Below, one piece after another: positions 1 to 6,286 of a DNA stretch of 9,553 bases. The DNA is from Acidobacteria bacterium UBA6911. Lineage in GTDB: Bacteria > Acidobacteriota > UBA6911. The stretch spans positions 15,110-24,662 of the forward strand of contig DKBB01000212.1 of the NCBI GenBank assembly GCA_002451015.1. The letters run 5' to 3'. The stretch's first letter is position 1. Each line of letters begins with the position of its first letter. The notes under the pieces were generated by a model. It worked only from the letters and a program-made list of their open reading frames with translations. It had not been told where the DNA came from and did no database searches. Position numbers and translations under genes: made by a program.

Positions 1-66
1 CCGAAGCATCGCATACGTCCGAAGTATCGGATACGTCCGAAGTATCGGATACGTCCGAAGTATCGG
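1..66. repeat. 18-bp tandem repeat, about 3.7 copies, cut by window start
   Basis: The unit CCGAAGTATCGGATACGT occurs at 1-18 (variant with three changes), 19-36 and 37-54 (identical), and partly at 55-66. Each full unit contains the 11-nt palindrome GTATCGGATAC (24-34, 42-52). The 18-bp period preserves reading frame. One + frame reads a Ser/Glu/Asp/Thr-rich SEVSDT repeat ending at a stop at 81-83, another reads a basic PKYRIR repeat ending at 76-78, and the minus strand is also open. It could therefore be the 3' end of a repeat-protein gene or an intergenic minisatellite. The window does not decide this. Confidence 0.85.
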
Positions 67-302
67 AACCGACAATAAACTAAAAACAGAAGCCGGTAGC
101 CAGAATTCAGTCCTCAGAATCCGTACTGTGTCACCATTATTTTCATAGGTTGTAAGGTTCGTCGTTATCCGACTCCATACTTCTCGAGGTTTTATTTGCT
201 GGTTCCTGGCTACGGACTTCTTGTTTCTTGCTTCTTTTTATTTGATTCTTACACCAGGTTCCAGTTGGTGTTTTTCAAAAGCTGGCATAAGGAGAAAACG
301 TT
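67..302. other. non-coding leader upstream of the acyl-CoA synthetase gene
   Basis: I see no convincing gene in this stretch. It holds a degenerate inverted repeat (87-110 against 199-222, about 18 of 24 positions matching), a pyrimidine-rich tract at 217-240, a hairpin with T-run at 251-275 and the Shine-Dalgarno AAGGAG at 289-294. I found no good -35/-10 pair. The imperfect inverted repeat resembles the degenerate intergenic repeats common in large deltaproteobacterial genomes; that link is from general impression only. Confidence 0.5.
251..275 (+). terminator. hairpin plus T-run (terminator or attenuator-like)
   Basis: ACACCA (251-256) pairs with TGGTGT (266-271) across a 9-nt loop, and the run of T continues to 275. 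This has the shape of a weak intrinsic terminator on the + strand. It lies only about 14 nt before the Shine-Dalgarno of the following gene, so it could end an upstream transcript or act as an attenuator in the leader. The 6-bp stem is short and is half A-T pairs, so confidence is limited. Confidence 0.4.
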
Positions 303-2354
303 ATGCTTGATTCCCTGTTTCGGCCCCGCGGCGTCGCTGTAATGGGCGCGTCCAACAACCCCCTGTCTATCGGCCATATTGTCGTGAAAAATCTGAAAAC
401 CTACGGATTCAAGGGAGAGATCTACCCGATCAATCCAAAACAGACGGAAATCCTGGGACTCAAGGCGTATCCGACTATTCAGGACGTGCCGGGACCGGTC
501 GATATTTGCTGTATCGCGGTCAAGAGCGTCCTGGTGCCGCAAATGGTCGATGAGTGCGGCAAGAAAGGGGTCAAATTCGTTATCATCCATACTGCAGGCT
601 TCCGTGAAATGGGTGGTGAAGGGGCCAAACTCGAAGACGCTCTTCTCGAAGCAGCCCGCAAACACGGTGTCCGCGTCTACGGACCGAACTGCCAGGGCAT
701 CATGAATTCAGACCCGGATGTTTCCGTCTACGCAAATTTTACCTTCACCCCGCTCAACCAGGGCAAGGTATCCATTATCGGCCAGAGCGGCGGCTGCGCC
801 GAAATGATTAATCTGAACCTGCGCAATATGGGTTCCGGGTTCCGGATCTACGCCTCTCATGGAAACGCTTCAGACGTAAACACAAACGAGATTCTGGAAT
901 ACCTCGGCAACGATCCTGAAACGCACGCAATCATGATGCACATTGAGAGCATGAAAGACACACCGGGCTTCATCGAACGGTGCCGTAAAATAGCCCGCGA
1001 TAAATCCATCCTGGCTATCCGCACCGGACGGACCCAGGCTGCTGCAACAGCGGTCAGTTCCCACACCGGTTCTCTCATTCAACAGGACTCTCTTACGGAT
1101 GCGGTTTTCGAACGCGCCGGCGTTATGCGTTTCCAAATCGCCGAGGAAATGATCGCCGCCGGTTACGCCCTGTCTACACAGCCGGTTCCTTCGGGCCCGA
1201 ATGTCGGCATTATAGCCAATGCCGGTGGTCCGGGAATCATCGCCATAGACGAATGCATACTCAATGGTCTCCAGCTGGCGAAGTTTTCCGATGAAACAAA
1301 GAAGAAATTGCGAGACGGATTGATCCCGGAAGCATATGTGGATAACCCGGTCGATGTCGCCGCAACAGCGACTCCGGAACACTTTGCACTGACGCTGGAC
1401 CTGTTGAACAAAGATCCGAATGTCGATTCCATCCTGATAACGATGGTAACGCCTCCCTTCGTGGACTGCGAAGGTCTTGCAAAGAGCATTTCTGAAGCGT
1501 CCGGGAAATTGACAAAACCGATCATTGTAAGTGTACTTACCAATGAGAACTGGGCCGGTACGGTGGAAATCATCAGGAAAGCGGGAATACCGGTGTACAA
1601 CTTTCCGGAAACCGCATCCCGTGCGCTGGCGGCCATGGTGCGCTACGGAAACATCCGTAAACGCCTGGAGGAACCGCCGGCTCAAGCAGGGGGAGACAAA
1701 GCCCGAGCCGGGAAAATTCTTTCTGCATCAAAAGCTGGATTTATTCCCCAAGCGGCCGCCTTCGATATCCTGGCTGCTTACAATATTCCAGCCGCACACA
1801 CACTCCCTGTTGCCGGCGCGAACCTACCCGAAGTCCCTTTTCCGGCCGTACTTAAGGTAGACAGCGAGAAGATCGTTCATAAAAGCGACGAAGGCGGCGT
1901 CGCGCTGAATCTCGGAGATCAGGAAGCTCTCCAAAAAGCATTTAAGGATATGTCCGGACGATTCCCGGGCGCGAATTTTGTCGTGCAGGAACAGTGTCCG
2001 GCAGGAACTGAAGTTATTATCGGAATAAAACGGGAGGAAGGCATCGGGCCGGTGATGATGTTCGGATTGGGCGGCGTCTATGTCGAAATGCTCAAAGATG
2101 TATCTTTTCGCCTGGCTCCATTGTCGGAAGCCGATGCGTCTCGCATGGTGCGGGAAATCCGCTCGTTTCCCCTGCTGGAAGGCGGTCGCGGCCTGGAACC
2201 TTCCGATATTACCGCCCTCGAAAAACTGCTGATAAAAGTTTCCCAGATGGCACAGGAGCTGCCGGAAATCATAGAAATGGATCTGAATCCCGTCATCGTG
2301 TACCCTGAAGGCAAAGGCGTTAAAGTCGTCGACGCGCGGATTAAAAAACAGTAA
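303..2354 (+). CDS. acyl-CoA synthetase (NDP/ADP-forming), fused alpha-beta, acetate--CoA ligase type
   Basis: A 683-residue cytoplasmic enzyme of the NDP-forming acyl-CoA synthetase superfamily, expected to catalyse acyl-CoA + ADP + Pi to acid + CoA + ATP, reversibly. Domains run in the fused alpha-beta order: CoA-binding Rossmann domain (about 1-130, GASNNP near 15-20), succinyl-CoA-ligase-like domain (about 150-290, GQSGG at 160-164), second ligase domain (about 296-445) and an ATP-grasp domain (about 475-683, DLNP at 660-663). His254 in SSHTGS fits the phospho-histidine of the alpha part. His526 in HKSDEGGV fits the second conserved histidine of the beta swinging loop. Both being present suggests an active enzyme. 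Length is normal for fused members. The ATG has AAGGAG 8 nt upstream. The substrate (acetate, other short acids or aryl acids) cannot be read from sequence. In anaerobes such enzymes serve ATP formation or acid activation. The stop lies 7 bp before a palindromic element. Confidence 0.93.
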   Translation: MLDSLFRPRGVAVMGASNNPLSIGHIVVKNLKTYGFKGEIYPINPKQTEILGLKAYPTIQDVPGPVDICCIAVKSVLVPQMVDECGKKGVKFVIIHTAGFREMGGEGAKLEDALLEAARKHGVRVYGPNCQGIMNSDPDVSVYANFTFTPLNQGKVSIIGQSGGCAEMINLNLRNMGSGFRIYASHGNASDVNTNEILEYLGNDPETHAIMMHIESMKDTPGFIERCRKIARDKSILAIRTGRTQAAATAVSSHTGSLIQQDSLTDAVFERAGVMRFQIAEEMIAAGYALSTQPVPSGPNVGIIANAGGPGIIAIDECILNGLQLAKFSDETKKKLRDGLIPEAYVDNPVDVAATATPEHFALTLDLLNKDPNVDSILITMVTPPFVDCEGLAKSISEASGKLTKPIIVSVLTNENWAGTVEIIRKAGIPVYNFPETASRALAAMVRYGNIRKRLEEPPAQAGGDKARAGKILSASKAGFIPQAAAFDILAAYNIPAAHTLPVAGANLPEVPFPAVLKVDSEKIVHKSDEGGVALNLGDQEALQKAFKDMSGRFPGANFVVQEQCPAGTEVIIGIKREEGIGPVMMFGLGGVYVEMLKDVSFRLAPLSEADASRMVREIRSFPLLEGGRGLEPSDITALEKLLIKVSQMAQELPEIIEMDLNPVIVYPEGKGVKVVDARIKKQ

Positions 2355-2355
2355 G

Positions 2356-2360
2356 TAAGG
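2356..2360 (+). promoter_or_regulatory. displaced Shine-Dalgarno-like TAAGG
   Basis: TAAGG sits 2 nt after the stop of the acyl-CoA synthetase gene and 114 nt before the ATG at 2475, with the palindromic element between. If the element is removed on paper, TAAGG lies 3 to about 9 nt before that ATG, depending on where the element's true ends are. This suggests it was the original ribosome binding site of the downstream gene. That history is inference; the spacing is directly visible. Confidence 0.4.
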
Positions 2361-2361
2361 T

Positions 2362-2472
2362 TAATTTCGGTGACAGCCACCTTTTTCCCAATTATAATCG
2401 GTCCTTCCTAAAATCCTTTTCCCATTACCCGCAAGCCAAACATCGGGAAAAAGGTGGCTGTCACCGAAATTA
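2362..2472. mobile_element. 111-bp palindromic element with perfect 28-bp inverted repeats (REP/MITE-like)
   Basis: The left arm 2362-2389 and right arm 2445-2472 are exact reverse complements over 28 nt, around a 55-nt unpaired centre. The arm core is GGTGACAGCC with a following CTTTTTCCC. The element fills all but 9 bp of the gap between two co-oriented genes and codes for nothing itself. Similar GGTGACAG/CTGTCACC palindromes are known in many proteobacteria as REP-type repeats moved by single-strand Y1 (RAYT/IS200-like) transposases; assignment to that class is by resemblance only. No transposase lies in this window, so it would be non-autonomous. In RNA it would form a very stable hairpin. 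No clear target-site duplication is seen. Confidence 0.75.
2370..2398 (+). promoter_or_regulatory. near-consensus sigma-70 promoter inside the palindromic element
   Basis: The -35 hexamer GTGACA (2370-2375, 5 of 6 matches to TTGACA) and the -10 hexamer TATAAT (2393-2398, 6 of 6) are separated by exactly 17 nt. Predicted transcription start is near 2405, giving a leader of about 70 nt to the ATG at 2475. The -35 lies in the left arm and the -10 in the centre. The mirrored right arm has no matching -10, so the promoter points only toward the beta-helix gene. It is the best promoter match I found in the window. Confidence 0.6.
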
Positions 2473-2474
2473 TT

Positions 2475-3683
2475 ATGAATGCATCTTTATTTAAGGATCG
2501 CGGCGTCGTCATACCCTGCCCGGAATCGGTCGAAATTGACGATCTCGTACATCCTGAGAACATCGCCCCCGGTGTCGTAATTCATGCAGGATCCAGAATT
2601 CGGGGTGCCGGTACATCCATTGGACCGGAATGCATTATCGGAGCGGATGCGCCGGCAACCATTGAGAACTGCCAACTCGGGCAAGGGGTTTCTCTGATGG
2701 GCGGATCCTTCACCTCCGCAACTTTCCTGGACAGATCCGCAATGGGGAGCGGTGCCCATGTACGCCCCGGCACCCTTTTAGAGGAAGAGGCCGTCGCGGC
2801 CCATACTGTCGGATTCAAGCAGACCATTTTCTTCCCCTTCGTCACCGCGGGCAGCCTGATCAACTTCTGTGACTGCCTGATGGCGGGTGGAACCAGCCGG
2901 AAGAACCACAGCGAAATCGGATCCGCTTACATCCACTTCAACTTCACACCCCGCCAGGACAAGGCAACCGCCTCATTAATCGGAGACGTTCCCCGCGGCG
3001 TAATGCTGAATCAGTCACCCATTTTTCTAGGGGGACAGGGCGGTCTGGTCGGTCCGGCCCGCATCACATACGGCACCGTCCTTGCAGCCGGATCCATCTG
3101 CCGCAAGGACGTTCTTGAGGAAAACCAGCTTTACGCGCCTCCCCCACCTGTAAACGGAGGTTTTCAAAATTTCGACCCTGAACTGTACAGAAGCATCCAC
3201 AGGATCGTCGTCAATAATTTCATTTATATCGGGAACCTTCATGCACTACACACCTGGTACCGACTGGTCCGAAAGAAACATATGACCCTCGATGCCTTTT
3301 CAGAGGCCTGCTGGACCGGGGCTATGGACCGGATCGAAAGCGGCATTGTCGAAAGGGTAAAACAGCTGGGCAAACTTGCAGACAAAATGCCGCACTCCCT
3401 GGAGCTTGTGGCTGCGCAAGCCGATTTTCCTCCAGACCTTCGCCGTCAACAGGAATCTTTTCTAAATCAATGGCCGGAACTGAAACAGAGATTGCAGGAA
3501 GGGCCGCCGGAAAATACAGGGATAGAGGATCGGGATACTTTTCTGGCCGAATGGGAAGCCGGAGACCGGGAAAAAACACATCTGGACGCCGTAGCGAGAG
3601 TCAGCCCCGGTAGCCGGTCGGCCGGATCCAGATGGCTGCAGTCTATTGTCGACTTCACCGCCTCTTTGTGGAGTTGGAAATAG
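2475..3683 (+). CDS. GlmU-like left-handed beta-helix (hexapeptide repeat) protein, acetyltransferase-domain only
   Basis: A 402-residue protein counted from ATG 2475. Residues about 24-215 show hexapeptide-type turns and align by hand with the C-terminal acetyltransferase domain of GlmU. RPGT (R97) and K115 fall in register with E. coli R333 and K351 without gaps. The same register puts S127 at catalytic H363 and N130 at Y366. The stretch DVPRG to CRKDV (171-212) matches the GlmU end of the helix. The N-terminal uridylyltransferase domain of GlmU is absent. Residues about 235-345 look helical, and the C-terminus (386-402) is Trp-rich and possibly amphipathic. It may bind or modify a nucleotide sugar, but glucosamine-1-phosphate acetyltransferase activity is doubtful. 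An in-frame GTG at 2454, inside the palindromic element, would add seven residues. Neither start has a good Shine-Dalgarno in place; I prefer the ATG. The gene ends 44 bp from the convergent esterase-like gene. Confidence 0.75.
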   Translation: MNASLFKDRGVVIPCPESVEIDDLVHPENIAPGVVIHAGSRIRGAGTSIGPECIIGADAPATIENCQLGQGVSLMGGSFTSATFLDRSAMGSGAHVRPGTLLEEEAVAAHTVGFKQTIFFPFVTAGSLINFCDCLMAGGTSRKNHSEIGSAYIHFNFTPRQDKATASLIGDVPRGVMLNQSPIFLGGQGGLVGPARITYGTVLAAGSICRKDVLEENQLYAPPPPVNGGFQNFDPELYRSIHRIVVNNFIYIGNLHALHTWYRLVRKKHMTLDAFSEACWTGAMDRIESGIVERVKQLGKLADKMPHSLELVAAQADFPPDLRRQQESFLNQWPELKQRLQEGPPENTGIEDRDTFLAEWEAGDREKTHLDAVARVSPGSRSAGSRWLQSIVDFTASLWSWK

Positions 3684-3727
3684 CCGGACTATTCACCCGC
3701 TCTTGCGCGCACTGCAGAATCCCAATA

Positions 3728-4726
3728 TCACTTCCGGTAAGCGAACTGTAAAAGCAGTGTTTTTTGAATTTTCGAATAATTGTCATCGGAAATCAATGTC
3801 AGGATCGTTTCCCCCGAAACGTCCCGATGCGCGGCTATCGCCTCCATATTATCGACCTGGTACCGAACGTCGGCTTCAATAACGACAGGTCCGTCGACCA
3901 ATGCACCCGGCCGGACTTGGGATGCCGGGATCCGTCTGAGACGCATGGAAACACCCTTTATGGTTTCGAATTTCCTTTCGAGAATCAGAACGTCCCCGTC
4001 CGGCAAAAAAACCGCATCGCTAATGTCATACTCATCACAACGCTTCACGGCGAACTCTTTTATCTCCGTATCTTCCATTATATAGGCGATCAGGTTGCCG
4101 TTCTTATCGAGCCCTTTTTCAGAAAAAGCCCAAAGGCCGACATCGGATGTTTTTTTCTTCTGAATACATACCAGTGCTTCCAGGCCCCGATTCCTGGGAA
4201 GTTCCTTCCCTCCGGGCGGAAAGGATACCGTATCCTGGAAAACCGGAAATTGGGGAGGGGTGAAAATGAAATAAGGAATCCGGTCGATTCCCTCGACGCC
4301 CATATAAAGTCTATCGCCGTTAACGGCTATCGCCTCCGTATCCCAATTTTTTGCATGCTTTCCGCCCGGCCCCATAACGGGCGCCATTTCAGTATCGGCT
4401 AAGCCCACAGGTCTGTTCCCGTCATAAACTATCCGCCCGCCCAGCCAGTACGCCCGGTCCGACAGGGCAATAAAATGTTCGCCGTCGGGCTGAATGTATA
4501 GGGCGCTGATACCGCCAAAGACCGGATCGGAGCTGGAAAGCTCCAGTCCGCCCCTGAATTGAAGTGCGCCGAAGTAGCGCTGCCGTACGTCGTCGCGATT
4601 GAAATCGTTGAAAGGTGTTGCACGTACCTGAACGGAGCTCCGCAGATCCGTGCTTTCGGAAACGAAACCTTTTACAGTAAAACAGGCAAAGAGGATGCCG
4701 ATAATGAAAAAGCGAAGGTAGAACAT
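3728..4726 (-). CDS. exported phytase-like / esterase-like beta-propeller family protein
   Basis: A 332-residue protein matching the 'esterase-like activity of phytase' family (Phytase-like domain). Motifs in order: FGGISAL (70-76), ALSDRAYW (87-94), DTEAIAV (129-135), NRGLEAL (179-185), DISDAVFLPDGD (234-245), DNMEAIA (292-298) and LISDDNYSKIQKTLLLQF (311-328). The repeated Asp/Glu pairs fit a calcium-binding propeller fold. The N-terminus has a hydrophobic segment (about 4-14) consistent with export. Cys15 after LFA could be a weak lipobox, so lipoprotein or periplasmic location are both possible. The ATG is fixed by an in-frame TAA two codons upstream, and AAGG (4734-4737) lies 7 nt before it. 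It is transcribed divergently from glmM. The natural substrate of this family is mostly unknown, so phytase activity should not be assumed. Confidence 0.82.
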   Translation of the reverse strand: MFYLRFFIIGILFACFTVKGFVSESTDLRSSVQVRATPFNDFNRDDVRQRYFGALQFRGGLELSSSDPVFGGISALYIQPDGEHFIALSDRAYWLGGRIVYDGNRPVGLADTEMAPVMGPGGKHAKNWDTEAIAVNGDRLYMGVEGIDRIPYFIFTPPQFPVFQDTVSFPPGGKELPRNRGLEALVCIQKKKTSDVGLWAFSEKGLDKNGNLIAYIMEDTEIKEFAVKRCDEYDISDAVFLPDGDVLILERKFETIKGVSMRLRRIPASQVRPGALVDGPVVIEADVRYQVDNMEAIAAHRDVSGETILTLISDDNYSKIQKTLLLQFAYRK

Positions 4727-4851
4727 TGGTTAACCTTGTCATACAATCTGTAAGGAATCAATATATCCGTCAGCAGCAGGGGGGGACCTTGTGTGCGCCC
4801 TGTGATTCAACAGTTTTAAGTCGGCGAGATCTGATAAAAGGAGATACGTGA
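4727..4851. other. divergent intergenic region between the esterase-like gene and glmM
   Basis: These 125 bp must hold the promoters of both flanking genes unless glmM is served from elsewhere. TACAAT (4742-4747, + strand) matches the -10 consensus at 5 of 6 positions but its -35 (TAGAAC, 4719-4724) matches only 3 of 6. TATATT on the minus strand (4762-4767) has no -35. A G-run lies at 4779-4785. AAGGAG (4838-4843) is the glmM ribosome binding site. No promoter can be called with confidence. Confidence 0.4.
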
Positions 4852-6204
4852 ATGGGAAGATTGTTCGGCACGGACGGCGTCCGTGGTATTGCAAATGCAC
4901 ATCCGATCTCGGCGGAAATGGCTTTAAGGATCGGAAGAGCGACGGCATCCGTCTGCAAAACCCGGGATAGACGCCGACATCAGATTATTGTCGGAAACGA
5001 TACAAGGCTCAGTGGTTGTATGCTGGAAAGCGCACTGACCGCCGGTATCTGCTCCAGGGGGGTGGATGTTTGTCTTGCCGGACCTTTGCCCACCCCCGGA
5101 ATTGCCTGCTTAATCCGAAGGATGGGAATGGACGCCGGCATCGTCATTTCCGCATCCCACAATCCGTTCGAGGATAACGGCATAAAGATTTTCTCCCGGA
5201 ACGGTTTCAAACTTCCCGACTCACAGGAAGACGAAATCGAGCGCCTGGCAGTTACCGGCGACAATGAAGAACCCCTTCCGACCGGAAGTGAAATCGGAAC
5301 CGTCCGCCAGGTAGAAGATGCCGCGGATCGCTACACGGATTTTTGTAAAAAAACTTTTCCACAAGATCTGAGCCTTGAGGGGATGAAGCTGGTACTCGAT
5401 TGTGCAAACGGCGCCACATACCGCGTGGCTCCGGCAGTTTTTTCCCAACTTGGCGCGAATGTGACGGCCATTCACTGTGCTCCTAACGGGGTTAACATAA
5501 ACGACCGGTGCGGTTCACAACACACGCAGGATCTCTCCGAAAAGGTTCGTAACCTCGGGGCGGACGCAGGACTGGCTTTCGATGGCGACGGAGACCGTCT
5601 TATCGCTGTGGACGAATCCGGAGAGGAACTTACGGGCGATCACATCCTCGCAATCTGCAGCAGAATGTATAAAGATCTTGGAGAACTTAAAAACAATCTT
5701 GTTGTCTCGACGGTAATGAGCAATTTCGGCTTCAGACTCGCGCTGGAGGAAATGGGAATCGAGTATGGGGCTGCCTCCGTCGGGGACCGTTATGTCCTAG
5801 AAATGATGCAATCGATGGGTGCCGTTATAGGAGGAGAAGCCTCCGGCCATATCATCTTTCTGGACCATCACACATCGGGCGATGGAATTATTTCAGCCCT
5901 GCAACTACTGGCCGCCATGCGCCGGCGGAATCAGCCGCTGTCGCAAATGTCTAAGATCATGACACTGTCTCCGCAAAAAATTATCAATGTCGAAGCCAAC
6001 AGCAAGCCCCCGCTGGAGTCCATGACGGAACTGCAGGAAGCCATCCGGGCAGCAGAAGCGGAACTGGATCGCAAGGGGCGTGTACTGATTCGCTATTCAG
6101 GAACCCAGCGAATGTGTCGGGTTATGGTAGAGGGACCGACAGAAGAGATAACGGAACGACTCGCCCGTTCCCTGGCTGAAACGGTCCGCCGATGTGTCGG
6201 TTAA
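4852..6204 (+). CDS. glmM: phosphoglucosamine mutase GlmM
   Basis: A 450-residue alpha-D-phosphohexomutase that converts glucosamine-6-phosphate to glucosamine-1-phosphate, feeding UDP-GlcNAc for peptidoglycan and lipopolysaccharide. It starts with the typical GlmM sequence GRLFGTDGVRG. The active-site serine is Ser102 in SASHNP (100-105), the metal loop is DGDGDR (244-249), and the sugar-binding loop is GEASGH (328-333), where alanine replaces the glutamine found in E. coli. The phosphate-binding loop near the C-terminus reads RYSGTQRMCRVMVEG (414-428), differing from the common R-P/Y-SGTEP form at the Glu and Pro positions. Length is normal. The start ATG has AAGGAG 8 nt upstream and agrees with the family N-terminus. 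The activating serine kinase step or autophosphorylation is not visible here. No glmS or full glmU lies nearby. Confidence 0.97.
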   Translation: MGRLFGTDGVRGIANAHPISAEMALRIGRATASVCKTRDRRRHQIIVGNDTRLSGCMLESALTAGICSRGVDVCLAGPLPTPGIACLIRRMGMDAGIVISASHNPFEDNGIKIFSRNGFKLPDSQEDEIERLAVTGDNEEPLPTGSEIGTVRQVEDAADRYTDFCKKTFPQDLSLEGMKLVLDCANGATYRVAPAVFSQLGANVTAIHCAPNGVNINDRCGSQHTQDLSEKVRNLGADAGLAFDGDGDRLIAVDESGEELTGDHILAICSRMYKDLGELKNNLVVSTVMSNFGFRLALEEMGIEYGAASVGDRYVLEMMQSMGAVIGGEASGHIIFLDHHTSGDGIISALQLLAAMRRRNQPLSQMSKIMTLSPQKIINVEANSKPPLESMTELQEAIRAAEAELDRKGRVLIRYSGTQRMCRVMVEGPTEEITERLARSLAETVRRCVG

Positions 6205-6286
6205 ATGGTCGAAACAGGCAACGGGGTTCACGGGGTCGAAATAGTTGAAGCGGTTGAAGAGACTTAAAAACCATACCGGTTAATTC

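Noticed and set aside
125..147. Possible decayed half of the palindromic element (CTGTGTCACC followed by ATTATTTT)
   Set aside because: The match to CTGTCACCGAAATTATT needs both an insertion and a deletion and has no partner arm.
870..1685. Long minus-strand open frame (271 codons) opposite the acyl-CoA synthetase gene
   Set aside because: It is a shadow of a clearly recognised enzyme gene, with no domain, ribosome site or sensible composition.
3745..3765. Hairpin ACTG/CAGT followed by six T on the + strand, as a terminator for the beta-helix gene
   Set aside because: The stem is only 4 bp and lies within the coding end of the opposite gene; too weak to call.
3764..4402. Plus-strand open frame of 212 codons opposite the esterase-like gene
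   Set aside because: The opposite strand encodes a full set of phytase-like motifs, so this frame is a shadow.
6205..6267. Mini-ORF of 20 codons starting directly after the glmM stop, with repeated Val-Glu
   Set aside because: It has no Shine-Dalgarno and seems to reflect degenerate GTTGAA-like DNA repeats in the gap between convergent genes.
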